A DNA stretch of 64,000 nucleotides from Herbaspirillum sp. LeCh32-8 (GCF_017814915.1 NZ_JAGIPZ010000010.1:1-64000); one strand, 5' to 3'. Shown: positions 16,126 to 26,723, numbered from the stretch's first letter. Notes: generated from the sequence alone by a model not told the origin. Numbers and translations: made by a program.

Positions 16126-18579
16126 ATGCATCTTTCCAACTCCCCGCCCCCGCTGCGCCGCCAACGCGGTTTCCTCAATCCCAATATCGCCAAGTTCATC
16201 GGCTTGTCCATCGTCGGTCTGGCCATCGCCGGCGCGCTGCTGGTCGTGTATGCGCTGATCTTCATCAATCCGCGCCTGCCCTCGCTGGACCTGATCACCG
16301 ATTACCGGCCCAAGGTGCCGCTGCGCATCTGGTCGGAGGACAAGGTGCTGCTGGGCGAATTCGGCGAGGAAAAGCGCAGCCTGGTCAAGCTGGACGACAT
16401 TCCGGCCGACATGAAGAACGCCGTGCTGGCGATCGAGGATTACCGCTTCTACCAGCATGGCGGCATCGACTACATCGGCATCGCCCGCGCGCTGGTCACC
16501 GACGTGCTGCGCGGCAGCGCCTCGCAGGGCGCCTCCACCATCACCATGCAGGTGGCGCGCAACGTGTTCCTGACCAAGGAAAAGACCTTCTCCCGCAAGC
16601 TGTATGAAGTGCTGCTGGCCAACAAGATCGAATCCGCGCTGACCAAGGACCAGATCCTCGAGGTCTACATGAACCAGATCTACCTGGGCCAGCGCGCCTT
16701 CGGCTTCGCCGCCGCCGCGCGCACCTACTTCGGCAAGGATCTCAAGGACGTCGACCTGGCCGAGGCCGCGATGCTGGCCGGCCTGCCCAAGGCGCCGTCG
16801 GCTTACAACCCGATCGTCAACCCCAAGCGCGCCCACATTCGCCAGCAGTACATCCTGCAGCGCATGCTGGACGTCGGCTTCATCACCCAGGCCCAGTACG
16901 ACAAGGCCGCCAAGGAAGAAGTGAAGGTGCGCGCGCCGGGCAGCCAGTACACCGTGCATGCCGAGTACGTCAATGAGATGGTGCGCCAGATGGTCTACGC
17001 GCAATACAAGGAAGACACCTACACCCAGGGCTTCAATGTCTACACCACCGTCAACGCCGCCGACCAGCAGGCCGCTTATCTGGCCGTGCGCAAGGGCGTG
17101 ATGGACTACGACCGCCGCCACGGCTACCGCGGTCCGGAAGAGACCGTGCCCTTGCCGACCAATGCCGAAGACCGCGCCGCCGCCATCGACGACGTGATGG
17201 ACGACCATCCCGACAACGACGACATCCTGGCCGCCGTGGTGGTGGCCGCCAGCCCCAAGCAAGTGGACGCGGTGCTGCGCTCGGGCGACAAGGTCACCAT
17301 CAAGGGCGAGGCGCTGCGCTTCGTCGCCAATGCCCTGTCGGAGAAGGCCAAGAAGGAGATCCGCATCCAGCCGGGCGCGCTGATCCGCGTGATGCAGGAC
17401 GCCAAGCAGAACTGGCAGATCGTGCAGCTGCCGCAGGTGGAATCGGCGCTGGTGTCGGTGGTGCCGCAGGACGGCGCGATCCGCGCGCTGGTGGGCGGCT
17501 TCGACTTCACCCAGAACAACTTCAACCACGTGACCCAGGCATGGCGCCAACCGGGCTCGACCTTCAAGCCCTTCATCTATTCGGCGGCGCTGGAAAAAGG
17601 TTTCGCCCCGGCCTCCATCGTCAATGACGCACCGGTCTCCTACCCCGCCGGTCCCGGCCAGCCGAACTGGGAGCCGCGCGATGACGAACCGCCGGCCGGC
17701 CCGATGACAGTGCGCACCGCGCTGCAGAAGTCGGTCAACCTGGTGGCGATCCGCACGCTGGACAACATCGGCGTGCCCTTCGCCAAGGACTTCATCACCG
17801 GCACCTACGGCTTCGATCCGGACAAGGTGCCGCCTTACCTGCCGATGGCGCTGGGCGCGGGCCAGACCAACCCGCTGCAGTTGTCGGCGGCCTATGCGGT
17901 GTTCGCCAACGGCGGCTACAAGATTCAGCCCTACCTGATCTCGCTGATCACCGACGCGCGCGGCAAGGCTCTGTCGCAGGCGGCACCGCTGGTGGTGGGC
18001 AACGGCGCGCCGCGCGTGGTGGCCGAGCGCAACAGCTACATGATGACCAACCTGCTGAAGTCGGTAGCCCAGCGCGGCACCGGCGCGCGCAGCAACAGCC
18101 TGGGCCGCACCGACTTGGCCGGCAAGACCGGCACCACCAACGACGCGGTCGACGGCTGGTTCGCCGGCTATCAGCGCACGCTGGCCACCGTGGTGTGGAT
18201 GGGATACGACCAGCCCAAGAGCTTGGGCGGCATGGAATTCGGCGCGCAACTGGCGCTGCCGATCTGGGTCGACTACATGGGCAAGGCGCTCAAGGGCGTG
18301 CCGCAGTTCGAGCAGCCGGTGCCGGACGGCATCCGCTTCATCGACGGCGAGCCGTACTACGACAACTTCACGCCGGAGAACGGCCTGGTCACCAACGTCG
18401 GCGTGACGGTGGTCGATGCGATCTCCAACTTCTTCGGCTGGACGCCAAGTTCGGCGCCAAGCGGTCCGGCGCCGGCCACGCAAGCGGCGCCCAGCGCGCC
18501 CGGCACGCAAACGCCGGCGCGTCCGACGCAAAACGAGAACGCACGCCGCTTCAACGACAATACCTATCAGAGCCCCTGA
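16126..18579 (+). CDS. mrcA: Penicillin-binding protein 1A, bifunctional peptidoglycan synthase
   Basis: Class A PBP of 817 aa that polymerises glycan strands and cross-links peptides in the periplasm, anchored by one membrane segment (about 22-48). The glycosyltransferase domain has IEDYRFYQHGGID with catalytic Glu104, plus GASTITMQ and the RKLYEVLLA block. The transpeptidase domain has all three motifs: STFK (Ser478), KSVN and KTGT. The C-terminal tail is a Pro/Ala/Ser-rich stretch that may be disordered. It is divergent from uup and followed by a strong terminator. Also known as ponA. Confidence 0.95.
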   Translation: MHLSNSPPPLRRQRGFLNPNIAKFIGLSIVGLAIAGALLVVYALIFINPRLPSLDLITDYRPKVPLRIWSEDKVLLGEFGEEKRSLVKLDDIPADMKNAVLAIEDYRFYQHGGIDYIGIARALVTDVLRGSASQGASTITMQVARNVFLTKEKTFSRKLYEVLLANKIESALTKDQILEVYMNQIYLGQRAFGFAAAARTYFGKDLKDVDLAEAAMLAGLPKAPSAYNPIVNPKRAHIRQQYILQRMLDVGFITQAQYDKAAKEEVKVRAPGSQYTVHAEYVNEMVRQMVYAQYKEDTYTQGFNVYTTVNAADQQAAYLAVRKGVMDYDRRHGYRGPEETVPLPTNAEDRAAAIDDVMDDHPDNDDILAAVVVAASPKQVDAVLRSGDKVTIKGEALRFVANALSEKAKKEIRIQPGALIRVMQDAKQNWQIVQLPQVESALVSVVPQDGAIRALVGGFDFTQNNFNHVTQAWRQPGSTFKPFIYSAALEKGFAPASIVNDAPVSYPAGPGQPNWEPRDDEPPAGPMTVRTALQKSVNLVAIRTLDNIGVPFAKDFITGTYGFDPDKVPPYLPMALGAGQTNPLQLSAAYAVFANGGYKIQPYLISLITDARGKALSQAAPLVVGNGAPRVVAERNSYMMTNLLKSVAQRGTGARSNSLGRTDLAGKTGTTNDAVDGWFAGYQRTLATVVWMGYDQPKSLGGMEFGAQLALPIWVDYMGKALKGVPQFEQPVPDGIRFIDGEPYYDNFTPENGLVTNVGVTVVDAISNFFGWTPSSAPSGPAPATQAAPSAPGTQTPARPTQNENARRFNDNTYQSP

Positions 18580-18615
18580 TAGTTCGCCCTCATCGGCCGA
18601 GGCGGGCCGCAAAAG

Positions 18616-18650
18616 AAAAAAGCGCAGAAGACATCTTCTGCGCTTTTTTT
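18616..18650 (+). terminator. Terminator of mrcA
   Basis: AGCGCAGAAG and CTTCTGCGCT form a perfect stem around ACAT, with A and T runs; it also lies just past the tRNA gene read from the other strand. Confidence 0.92.
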
Positions 18651-18654
18651 ATGC

Positions 18655-18730
18655 TGGCGCCCCCGACACGGATCGAACGTGTGACCTATCCCTTAGGAGG
18701 GGATCGCTCTATCCACTGAGCTACGGGGGC
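18655..18730 (-). tRNA. tRNA-Arg (anticodon CCT)
   Basis: On the minus strand the sequence starts GCCCCCGTAGCTCAGTGGAT and ends CGGGGGC, G, CCA. The 7-bp acceptor stem pairs perfectly, the anticodon loop reads CTCCTAA with anticodon CCT, and the T loop is TTCGATC. The CCA end is encoded. It reads AGG codons, which are rare in such GC-rich genomes. Confidence 0.96.
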
Positions 18731-18918
18731 AGCAAGGGCGTTATTGTATCCGCTGCGCCATGGCTTGCAAAGCCGCGCTATTTTGCCGCCCGCTCATGCC
18801 GGGCCATGTATGGCCCTTGTATGGAACAGTGGCGCGGCGGCTTCCACTACAATAGGCCGGCACTGCATCCGCTTCACTCTCGCTGCGCCGCCGGACACTC
18901 AGAGAAAGGAAGACCCGC

Positions 18919-19674
18919 TTGAGGTCGCAACCCATCCCGTCCCGCTGGACCCAATGCCTGCCGGCGGCCTGCCTGGCGCTGGCGTGCTGGATCGCCGGCG
19001 GCCCAGCGCAAGCACAGACGCAGGCGACGGTCGCACCGCCCGGCATGGCCGAACGGGTAGCGGCCTGCACCGCCTGCCACGGCAAGGAGGGGCGCGCGAC
19101 TGCAGACGGCTACTATCCGCGCATCGCCGGCAAGCCGGAAACCTATCTCTTCAACCAGCTGCAGAATTTCCGCGACGGGCGCCGCCAGTACCCGATGATG
19201 AATTACCTGCTGGCCAATATGTCAGACGACTATCTGCACCAGATCGCCGCCTTCTTCGCCAACGAACACCCCCCCTATCCGCCCCCTGTGCCGCCCGCTG
19301 CCACTGCCGCGGTGCTGGAGCGCGGCCGCGCACTGGTCACCGACGGCATCAGGGAGCGACGCATCCCCGCCTGCGCCGCCTGCCACGGCGCTGCGCTGAC
19401 CGGCGTGCAGCCGGCCATCCCCGGCTTGCTGGGACTGCCACGCGATTACATCAATGCCCAGCTGGGCGCCTGGCGCAACGGTGTGCGCAAGGCGCGCACG
19501 CCGGACTGCATGGCTGACATTGCCCAGGCGCTGACGCCGGAAGACATCAACGCCGCCAGCAGCTGGTTGTCGGCCCAGCCGGTACCGGCCGGCGCGCTTC
19601 CCGCCGCGTCCTTGCCGGCGCCGCTGCCCATGACGTGCGGCAGCATGAGCCACAGCGCCAGGAGCGGCCGATGA
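18919..19674 (+). CDS. Di-heme c-type cytochrome
   Basis: A 251-residue exported protein: signal peptide to about residue 33 (GGPAQAQ), then two haem sites, CTACH (50-54) and CAACH (152-156), within cytochrome c class I folds of the c553/c4-like type. The start is TTG, chosen for AAGGAAG just upstream and the signal peptide that follows. Its stop overlaps the start of the next cytochrome as ATGA, so both are made together. No dehydrogenase subunit lies nearby, so the electron donor is unknown. The short C-terminal tail is low in structure. Confidence 0.87.
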   Translation: MRSQPIPSRWTQCLPAACLALACWIAGGPAQAQTQATVAPPGMAERVAACTACHGKEGRATADGYYPRIAGKPETYLFNQLQNFRDGRRQYPMMNYLLANMSDDYLHQIAAFFANEHPPYPPPVPPAATAAVLERGRALVTDGIRERRIPACAACHGAALTGVQPAIPGLLGLPRDYINAQLGAWRNGVRKARTPDCMADIAQALTPEDINAASSWLSAQPVPAGALPAASLPAPLPMTCGSMSHSARSGR

Positions 19675-20963
19675 AAAAAACCGCACTGCTCATCGGCGCA
19701 CTGGTGCTAGCCCTGTTGCTGGCACTGGCCGCCGTGCTTGCCTGGCAAGTGCTGCGCGATGAAGATCCCGGCGTAGCCACGCCTGTGGCCGACCGCGCGC
19801 AGCAACTGCGACAAGGCCAATACCTGGCGCGCGCCGGCAATTGCATGGCCTGCCACACCATGCGCGGCGGCGCCGCTTATGCCGGTGGACGCGCCATCGA
19901 CACGCCGTTCGGTGCGCTGTATTCCTCCAACATCACACCGGACAAGGAAACCGGCATCGGCAACTGGAGTGCCGACGACTTCTGGCGCGCGCTGCATCAC
20001 GGGCGCGCGCGCGACGGCAGCTTCCTCTACCCGGCCTTCCCCTTCCCCAGCTACACCAAGTTAAGCCGCGACGACAGTGATGCCCTGTTCGCCTACCTGC
20101 AGTCGGTGCAGCCGGTGGGACGCCCCAACCAGGAGCACGCGCTGCGCTTTCCCTACAACCAGCGTTTCCTGCTGGCCTTCTGGCGCGCGCTGTATTTCGA
20201 ACCCGGCCAATATGTGGCCGAGAGCGGGCAAAGCGTGCAATGGAATCGCGGCGCCTACCTGGTGCAGGGCTTGGGCCATTGCAGCACCTGCCACAGCGAA
20301 CGCAACAGCTTCGGCGCCAGCGTCTCGCCGCTGCAGCTGGCAGGCGGCATGATTCCGGGTCTGGAGTGGTACGCGCCGCCGCTCAATGGCGAGCGCCGAC
20401 ACGGCCTGGGGGACTGGCAGGCCGAACATTTGGGCGCGCTGCTGAAGACCGGTGTCTCGCCGCGCGGGGCGGTGTTCGGACCGATGGCAGAAGTCGTCGG
20501 CAAGAGCCTGCAATATCTGGATGAGCGCGACATCGCGGCGATGACGCTGTACCTGCAATCGCTGCCGCCGTCGCCGGCCTCGCCGAGCACGACCAGGCAG
20601 CAACCCGAGGCGGCGGAGGCGGAACGCATCCTGCAAGCGGGAAAAAAACTCTACGGCGAATTGTGCGTGGATTGCCACGGCAGTAAGGGCCAAGGCAACG
20701 CGCCGGACTATCCGCCGCTCAACGACAACCAGGCTGTGGCCGGCCCTTCCGCAGTTAACGCCATCCGCATCGTGCTCAACGGCGGCTATCCGCCCTCCAC
20801 CACCGGTAATCCTTATCCGTTCGGCATGCCGCCATTCGGGCCGCGCCTGTCCGACCAGGAGGTGGCGGCGGTGGTTTCCTACATCCGCAACAGCTGGGAC
20901 AACCGCGCCGGCTTTGTTTCGCCGGTGGAAGTGAACCGCTATCGCAGCGTGCCGCTCGACTGA
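19671..20963 (+). CDS. Membrane-anchored tri-heme c-type cytochrome
   Basis: A 430-residue protein with one N-terminal membrane segment (5-26) and three haem sites: CMACH (58-62), CSTCH and CVDCH. The order and spacing fit the cytochrome subunits of membrane alcohol, aldehyde or gluconate dehydrogenases (AdhB/GndC type), which pass electrons from a periplasmic dehydrogenase to ubiquinone. Here the partner is only the di-heme cytochrome upstream, with a 4-base overlap. The start at 19671 is preferred over an upstream in-frame codon because of GGAGCGG and the overlap. Confidence 0.88.
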   Translation: MKKTALLIGALVLALLLALAAVLAWQVLRDEDPGVATPVADRAQQLRQGQYLARAGNCMACHTMRGGAAYAGGRAIDTPFGALYSSNITPDKETGIGNWSADDFWRALHHGRARDGSFLYPAFPFPSYTKLSRDDSDALFAYLQSVQPVGRPNQEHALRFPYNQRFLLAFWRALYFEPGQYVAESGQSVQWNRGAYLVQGLGHCSTCHSERNSFGASVSPLQLAGGMIPGLEWYAPPLNGERRHGLGDWQAEHLGALLKTGVSPRGAVFGPMAEVVGKSLQYLDERDIAAMTLYLQSLPPSPASPSTTRQQPEAAEAERILQAGKKLYGELCVDCHGSKGQGNAPDYPPLNDNQAVAGPSAVNAIRIVLNGGYPPSTTGNPYPFGMPPFGPRLSDQEVAAVVSYIRNSWDNRAGFVSPVEVNRYRSVPLD

Positions 20964-20985
20964 GCATTCGAGCGGCTTGCGGCAA

Positions 20986-21019
20986 TAAAAAAAGCGATCC
21001 GGCCGGATCGCTTTTTTTA
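20986..21019. terminator. Bidirectional terminator between the cytochromes and phoB
   Basis: AAAAAAAGCGATCCGG and its perfect complement CCGGATCGCTTTTTTT face each other without a loop to spare; both sides have A/T runs. Confidence 0.9.
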
Positions 21020-21050
21020 TGCTGACGCGCGAGGCGCGCCACGTGCGCGA

Positions 21051-21749
21051 CTACTCCTGCACCTCGGCGCTAAGCTTGTAGCCGACGCCGCGCACGGTCT
21101 GCACGTAATGCGACAGGTCGCCCAGCGATTTGCGCAAGCGCATGATGTGCACATCCACGGTACGCTCTTCGATGAAGGTATGGTCGCCCCAGACCTTGTC
21201 GAGCAACTGCGCGCGCGAGAAGATGCGATCCGGATGCGCCACCAGGTAACGCAGCAGCTTGAACTCTGCCTGATCCAGCGCCACCGGGCGCCCGTCCACC
21301 GACACCTGGCGTCGCTCGACGTCGATGCTGATGGCGCCGTACTTGAGCGCCTGGCTACCGATCTCCGGCGCCTTGCGGCGCAGCAGCGCCTGCACCCGCG
21401 CCACCAGCTCCTTGGGCGAGAACGGCTTGGTGACGTAATCGTCGGCGCCCTCATTCAAGCCCTTGACCTTGTCTTCTTCCATGCCCTTGGCGGTCAGCAT
21501 GATCACCGGCAACGCGGCGGTGCGCTGATCGCGACGCAGCTCGGAGAGCAGCGCCAGGCCGGAGCTGTCGGGCAGCATCCAGTCCAGCAGCACGGCGTGC
21601 GGCAACGCCTCGGCGATCAGCCGGCGCGCCTGAGCGACATCGGTGGCGATGGTGGTGGCAAAGCCGGCGCCCTGCATCGTGAAGCGCAGGAGCTCGGCGA
21701 TACTTGGCTCATCCTCGACCATCAGGATATGGGGTGACTCTTTTGACAT
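21051..21749 (-). CDS. phoB: Phosphate regulon response regulator PhoB
   Basis: A 232-residue OmpR/PhoB-type response regulator. The receiver domain has the acidic pair (Glu12, Asp13), phosphoacceptor Asp56 in LLDWMLP, Thr86 and Lys108. The C-terminal winged helix ends with RTVDVHIMRLRKSLG and QTVRGVGYKL. DWMLP, EEDKVKGL and TKPFSPKELVARV are hallmarks of PhoB. The start at 21749 has AAAGGA upstream; an in-frame extension upstream only runs through glmM. It lies 47 bases after glmM. In related bacteria pstSCAB-phoU stand between these genes and phoR follows, but here neither is present. Confidence 0.9.
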   Translation of the reverse strand: MSKESPHILMVEDEPSIAELLRFTMQGAGFATTIATDVAQARRLIAEALPHAVLLDWMLPDSSGLALLSELRRDQRTAALPVIMLTAKGMEEDKVKGLNEGADDYVTKPFSPKELVARVQALLRRKAPEIGSQALKYGAISIDVERRQVSVDGRPVALDQAEFKLLRYLVAHPDRIFSRAQLLDKVWGDHTFIEERTVDVHIMRLRKSLGDLSHYVQTVRGVGYKLSAEVQE

Positions 21750-21796
21750 TGTCCTTTTGTCTGAAAATGGCGGGGAAGGATTCGATCGCGCAGCGC

Positions 21797-23131
21797 TCAG
21801 AGCACCTTGTCGGCGATGCGCTGGGCCATGCTGCGCGCCAGGTCGGCATCTTCGGCTTCCACCATCACGCGGATCAGCGGCTCGGTGCCCGACGGGCGCA
21901 GCAGCACGCGGCCGCGCTCGCCCAAGCTTTCCTCCACGGCGGCTTTCTCGGCCTGCAATGCGGCGTTGGATTTCCAGTCGTAGCCCAGCGGGATCTTGAC
22001 GTTGATCAGCGCCTGCGGGAACAGCTTCAGGTCGGCCGTCATCTGCGCCAGCGTCTGGCCGCTGCGACGCAGCGCCGACAGCACTTGCAGCGCCGAGACG
22101 ATGCCGTCGCCTGTGGTGTGCTTGTCCAGGCACAGCAGGTGGCCGGAGCCTTCGCCGCCCAGCTGCCAGCCTTTTTCCTGCAGCACTTCGAGCACGTAAC
22201 GGTCGCCCACCTTAGCGCGCTCGAAAGCAATGCCCATCTTCTTGAACGCCACCTGCAGCGCCATGTTGGTCATCAGCGTGCCGACCGCGCCCTCGACCGG
22301 GCCGGTAGCCAGGCGATCCTTGACCATCAGGTACAGCAGCTCGTCACCGTTGTAGATGCGACCGGATGCGTCGACCATCAGCAGACGATCGGCGTCGCCA
22401 TCCAGCGCGATGCCGAGGTCGCCGCGGTATTCGCGCACCGACGCGGCCAGCGCCTTGGGCGCGGTGGCGCCGCATTCTTCATTGATGTTGTAGCCGTCAG
22501 GCTGATTGCCGATGGTGATGACTTCGGCGCCCAGCTCATGGAACACGTGCGGCGCGATGTTGTAGGCCGCGCCATGGGCGCAGTCCACCACCAGGCGCAT
22601 GCCGCGCAGGTCCAGCGCGTTGGGGAAGGTGCTCTTGCAGAACTCGATGTAGCGGCCCGGCGCATCGGACAGGCGGCGCGCCTTGCCCAGCTTCTCCGAG
22701 GGCACGCAGTCCATCGGCTGTTCCAGCGCGGCTTCGATGTCGGCTTCGACCGAGTCGGGCAGCTTGTTGCCGGTGGCCGAGAAGAACTTGATGCCGTTGT
22801 CGTGGAAAGGATTGTGCGAGGCCGAGATCACCACGCCGGCCGACAGGCGCAATGCGCGCGTAAGGTAGGCTACCGCAGGCGTCGGCACCGGGCCGGCCAG
22901 CCAGACATCCACGCCGGCCGCAGCGAAACCGGCTTCCAGCGCGGCTTCCAGCATATAGCCGGAGATCCGGGTGTCCTTGCCGATCAACACCGTCGGTTTC
23001 GCCACACCGTCGCGGGTCTTGGCCAGCACCTTGCCGGCGGCATAGCCCAGGCGCATGACGAAATCAGGAGTGATGGGCGCCACGCCCACGCGGCCGCGCA
23101 CGCCGTCGGTGCCGAAGTATTTTGCTGCCAT
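21797..23131 (-). CDS. glmM: Phosphoglucosamine mutase
   Basis: Converts glucosamine-6-phosphate to glucosamine-1-phosphate on the way to UDP-GlcNAc. The 444-residue protein has the phosphoserine loop SASHNP (Ser105), the metal loop DGDADR, the sugar loop GEGSGH and the C-terminal phosphate loop [11 protein letters not shown]. The start [13 protein letters not shown] is fixed by homology and by AAGGAAA upstream. It follows folP in the classic ftsH-folP-glmM order, separated by 226 bases. Confidence 0.96.
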   Translation of the reverse strand: MAAKYFGTDGVRGRVGVAPITPDFVMRLGYAAGKVLAKTRDGVAKPTVLIGKDTRISGYMLEAALEAGFAAAGVDVWLAGPVPTPAVAYLTRALRLSAGVVISASHNPFHDNGIKFFSATGNKLPDSVEADIEAALEQPMDCVPSEKLGKARRLSDAPGRYIEFCKSTFPNALDLRGMRLVVDCAHGAAYNIAPHVFHELGAEVITIGNQPDGYNINEECGATAPKALAASVREYRGDLGIALDGDADRLLMVDASGRIYNGDELLYLMVKDRLATGPVEGAVGTLMTNMALQVAFKKMGIAFERAKVGDRYVLEVLQEKGWQLGGEGSGHLLCLDKHTTGDGIVSALQVLSALRRSGQTLAQMTADLKLFPQALINVKIPLGYDWKSNAALQAEKAAVEESLGERGRVLLRPSGTEPLIRVMVEAEDADLARSMAQRIADKVL

Positions 23132-23357
23132 GGTTTTCCTTTCCTTCCCAAACTGGGTGTGCCGCGTCCCGCGGCATCGCAAGGAGCGGCCGATGCCGCT
23201 CGCTGAATCGAATTCTTGTGGCCGGTGAAACCGGCGTCCCCGTTGTTGCTGTCTGCTCTTTGCTGTTGCTGTCGTTTTTGCTGTCGTTGTCGGGTGCCGG
23301 CCGGGCCGACGGCCATTCACCGACCCGCCGACCATGCATCGGTCACTGATGGCCTGG

Positions 23358-24209
23358 TTACTGCGCGTCTTCCCGTCCCGCCTGCCACATCTTGAGCGCA
23401 TCCACCGTCTCGGCCACGTCGTGCACGCGCACGATCATCGCGCCCTGCTGCGCCGCCGCCAGCGCCGCACCTATGCTGCCGGCCATGCGCTTTTCCAGCG
23501 GCTTGCCGGTAACCGCGCCCACCATGGATTTGCGCGACATGCCGGCCAACAGCGGCAGGCCGAGATTGGCAATCAGGCGCCTGGTGCTTTTCAGCAAAGC
23601 CAGATTATGCTCCACACTCTTGCCAAATCCAAAACCGGGATCGATGCAGATGCGCTCACGCGCCACGCCGGCCGAGCTCATCAGCGCCACCTGGCGACGC
23701 AGGAATTGCTCGACCTCGCCCACCACGTCGTCATAGCGCGGCTCCTGCTGCATGGTCTGCGGCTCGCCTTGCATGTGCATCACGCACAGGGCGGCCTCGC
23801 TGTCCTTCACCGCATCGATCGCACCCTCAGCGCGGAAGCCGTTGATGTCATTGATCATGTCGACCTCGGCCAGCAGGGCTTCGCGCATCACGGCCGGCTT
23901 GTAGGTATCGATCGAAAGCGGCTTGCCGCAGTCGCGCAGCGCGTAGATGATCGGCATCACCCGCTCGAGCTCCTGCTCCAGCGACAGCGGCGCGATGCCC
24001 GGGCGGGTCGACTCGCCGCCGATGTCGATGATGTCGACGCCGTCGGCGATCATCTGCTCGGCATGCGAAAGCGCAAATTCAAGGGAATTGTGACGGCCAC
24101 CGTCGGAGAACGAGTCCGGCGTCACATTGAGGATACCCATCACCAGGGGGCGACGGCCTTGCTGGACCGGCAGGCGGAACCTGCCGCATTTGAGGAATGC
24201 TGGTGTCAT
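23358..24209 (-). CDS. folP: Dihydropteroate synthase
   Basis: Joins p-aminobenzoate to dihydropterin pyrophosphate in folate synthesis; the sulfonamide target. The 283-residue TIM barrel shows [15 protein letters not shown] (loop 1), GGESTRPG (loop 2), DINGF, and the C-terminal RVHDVAE. All substrate-binding residues of the family look intact. A terminator-like hairpin lies between ftsH and folP, so folP may have its own promoter in the 214-base gap. Confidence 0.96.
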   Translation of the reverse strand: MTPAFLKCGRFRLPVQQGRRPLVMGILNVTPDSFSDGGRHNSLEFALSHAEQMIADGVDIIDIGGESTRPGIAPLSLEQELERVMPIIYALRDCGKPLSIDTYKPAVMREALLAEVDMINDINGFRAEGAIDAVKDSEAALCVMHMQGEPQTMQQEPRYDDVVGEVEQFLRRQVALMSSAGVARERICIDPGFGFGKSVEHNLALLKSTRRLIANLGLPLLAGMSRKSMVGAVTGKPLEKRMAGSIGAALAAAQQGAMIVRVHDVAETVDALKMWQAGREDAQ

Positions 24210-24354
24210 CTTGCCTAACTTCTTTGTCTTGCCATGTTGTTACGTGTTGCTTGCCGCCTGAGGTCGGCGCATGTACTTGCTGCCGGCAACCGGCGGCGAA
24301 TGGATACGGTCCGACGCCAGCCACGATGTTGCCTTTTTTATCACTGACCAGACG

Positions 24355-24388
24355 GAAAAAAGGGCGAGGATTGCTCCTCACCCTTTGA
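24355..24388 (-). terminator. Probable terminator of ftsH
   Basis: On the minus strand AGGGTGAGGA and TCCTCGCCCT pair (one G-T) around GCAA, followed by six T. Confidence 0.75.
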
Positions 24389-24423
24389 TCGGTTCGCTGT
24401 CCAAACCGGCTTGATCGTCAGAA

Positions 24424-26313
24424 TCAGGCCGGTGCAGTAGCGTTCGGCGTAACGTCGCCCGGACGGTTGTTGTCCGAGGACGACTTCTTGGCCGGGACGC
24501 CGTTGCGCGGCGGACGCGGCTCGTCGCCGTTCATGATGTCGTTGACCTGGTCTGCATCCAGAGTTTCCCACTCGAGCAGCGCCTTGGCCATCACGTCGAC
24601 CTTGTCGCTGTGCTCTTCCAGCAGCTTGCGCGCCAGGGCGTATTGCTCGTCCAGGATGCTGCGGATCTCGGCGTCGACCTTCTGCTGCGTCGCTTCCGAC
24701 ACAGTCTTGGCGGACATGCGGCCGAAGTAGGCATCCTGCTCGGAGTCCTCGTAGACCATGGTGCCAAGGGTCTCGGACATGCCGTAGCGGGTCACCATCG
24801 CACGGGCCAGCTTGGTGGCGCGCTCGAAGTCGTTGGACGCGCCGGTGGACATCTGGTGCATGAAGATCTCTTCGGCAATACGGCCACCAAACAGAATGGA
24901 GATCTCTTCCAGCATCTTGTCCTTGTACATGTTCACACGGTCATGTTCAGGCAGCTGCCAGGTCAGGCCCAGCGCATAGCCGCGCGGCATGATGGTGACC
25001 TTGTGCACCGGATCGGCCTTGGGCAGCAGCTTGGCGACCACCGCGTGGCCGGACTCGTGGTAAGCGGTGTTGCGACGTTCTTCTTCGCGCATCACGGCCG
25101 ACTTGCGTTCCGGGCCCATGACGATCTTGTCCTTGGCGTCTTCGAAGTCCTGCATTTCGACCAGGCGCTTGTTGCGGCGCGCAGCGAACAGGGCGGCTTC
25201 GTTGACCAGGTTGGCCAAGTCGGCGCCGGAGAAGCCCGGGGTGCCGCGCGCCAGGATGTCGGCTTTGACGTCCGGAGCGATAGGCACCTTGCGCATGTGC
25301 ACGTACAGGATCTGTTCGCGCCCACGGATATCGGGCAGGCCGACCATCACCTGGCGGTCGAAACGGCCCGGACGCAGCAGCGCCTTATCCAGCACGTCGG
25401 AACGGTTGGTCGCGGCGATCACGATGACGCCGGAGTTGGCCTCGAAGCCGTCCATCTCAACCAGCATCTGGTTCAGGGTCTGTTCACGCTCGTCGTTACC
25501 GCCGCCCATGCCGGCGCCACGATGGCGACCGACGGCGTCGATTTCGTCGATGAAGATGATGCAAGGCGCATGCTTCTTGGCGTTTTCGAACATGTCGCGC
25601 ACGCGGGACGCGCCCACACCGACGAACATTTCAACGAAGTCGGAACCGGAGATGGTGAAGAACGGCACCTTGGCTTCGCCGGCGATGGCGCGAGCCAGCA
25701 GCGTCTTACCCGTACCCGGGGGGCCGACCATCAGCACGCCGTGAGGGATACGACCACCCAGCTTCTGGAACTTGGTGGGATCGCGCAGGAACTCGACCAG
25801 CTCCTGCACTTCTTCCTTGGCCTCGTCGCAACCGGCGACGTCGGCGAAGGTGACGGAGTTGCTGTTCTCATCGAGCATGCGCGCCTTGGACTTGCCGAAG
25901 GAGAATGCGCCGCCCTTGCCGCCGCCCTGCATCTGACGCATGAAGAAGATCCACACGCCGATCAGCAACAGCATCGGGAACCAGGAAATGAAAACTTGCG
26001 ACAGGAAGGATTGCTCTTCCGGTTGCTTGACGTCGAACTTCACGCCGTTGTTCAGCAGGTCGCCGACCAGGCCGCGATCCAGCACGGTGGCCGCGGTCTT
26101 GACCTTGGTGCCGTCCTGGGTGGTGGCAACGATGGTGCGGTCTTCAAGGGTTGCATCCTTGATGTGGCCGGCCTTCACCTCGGTGATGAAGTCGGAATAC
26201 GCGATCGACTTGGCATTCGACGCCATGCTGCGGCTGTCGAACTGTTTGAACACCATAAACAGTACGAGCGCGATGACCACCCAGATGGCCGCCTTGGAAA
26301 ACATGTTGTTCAC
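24424..26313 (-). CDS. ftsH: ATP-dependent zinc metalloprotease FtsH
   Basis: Inner-membrane AAA+ protease of 629 aa that degrades unstable cytoplasmic and membrane proteins. Two membrane segments (8-23 and about 107-125) enclose a periplasmic domain. They are followed by the AAA module with GPPGTGKT (197-204), Walker [10 protein letters not shown] and the second region of homology, then the zinc site HESGH (419-423). The start is GTG at 26313, supported by GGAGGAG upstream; ATG three codons on is less well placed. The C-terminal Pro/Arg/Asn-rich tail is variable. It is followed by a terminator and folP. Confidence 0.96.
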   Translation of the reverse strand: MNNMFSKAAIWVVIALVLFMVFKQFDSRSMASNAKSIAYSDFITEVKAGHIKDATLEDRTIVATTQDGTKVKTAATVLDRGLVGDLLNNGVKFDVKQPEEQSFLSQVFISWFPMLLLIGVWIFFMRQMQGGGKGGAFSFGKSKARMLDENSNSVTFADVAGCDEAKEEVQELVEFLRDPTKFQKLGGRIPHGVLMVGPPGTGKTLLARAIAGEAKVPFFTISGSDFVEMFVGVGASRVRDMFENAKKHAPCIIFIDEIDAVGRHRGAGMGGGNDEREQTLNQMLVEMDGFEANSGVIVIAATNRSDVLDKALLRPGRFDRQVMVGLPDIRGREQILYVHMRKVPIAPDVKADILARGTPGFSGADLANLVNEAALFAARRNKRLVEMQDFEDAKDKIVMGPERKSAVMREEERRNTAYHESGHAVVAKLLPKADPVHKVTIMPRGYALGLTWQLPEHDRVNMYKDKMLEEISILFGGRIAEEIFMHQMSTGASNDFERATKLARAMVTRYGMSETLGTMVYEDSEQDAYFGRMSAKTVSEATQQKVDAEIRSILDEQYALARKLLEEHSDKVDVMAKALLEWETLDADQVNDIMNGDEPRPPRNGVPAKKSSSDNNRPGDVTPNATAPA

Positions 26314-26723
26314 TGGAACTCCTCCGACGCGCTATGCGCCACGTTGCCTTTGTACGCTCCGATTTTACCCGGATTCAACCACCCTTACTAGGAAACCGCC
26401 GAGTCGCCCCTGCCCTGCCGTGCCAAGCCAGCAACGCGGCAATGAAGATACAACCGGGGAGCCTGCATTGCCGCACTGATATTCATCGACATTGACGACC
26501 GTTGTCGGCGTCACGTCGGCAGTACAGGCGATGGAAGCAAAACTACATCGGGCTTGCCGAAAAGACAGCAAACACGGCCTGATGACGGCTTCCGAAAATC
26601 GATATGAGGCTGAAAGTGGGCAAAACAAGACGCCAAAACGGCTTCTTTTGACAGTTTTTGAGCAAAAAACGGCGTGTTGATTCCTGCTTTTCCGCACTTC
26701 TTTCGGTCACTGTACCTGATTTG
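26314..26723. other. Intergenic region between rlmE and ftsH
   Basis: A 410-base gap of lower GC than its neighbours. It must hold the ftsH promoter. GTTTTTGAGCAAAAAAC at about 26654-26670 is a small inverted repeat. Short open frames here lack ribosome sites and coding character, so I call no gene. Confidence 0.4.

Noticed and set aside
21750..22133. N-terminal extension of phoB reaching into glmM
   Set aside because: The added residues are an out-of-frame reading of glmM; the receiver domain begins at the ATG at 21749 with a good ribosome site.
26492..26680. Small gene between rlmE and ftsH
   Set aside because: No ribosome site, no coding character and no family; more likely promoter DNA.
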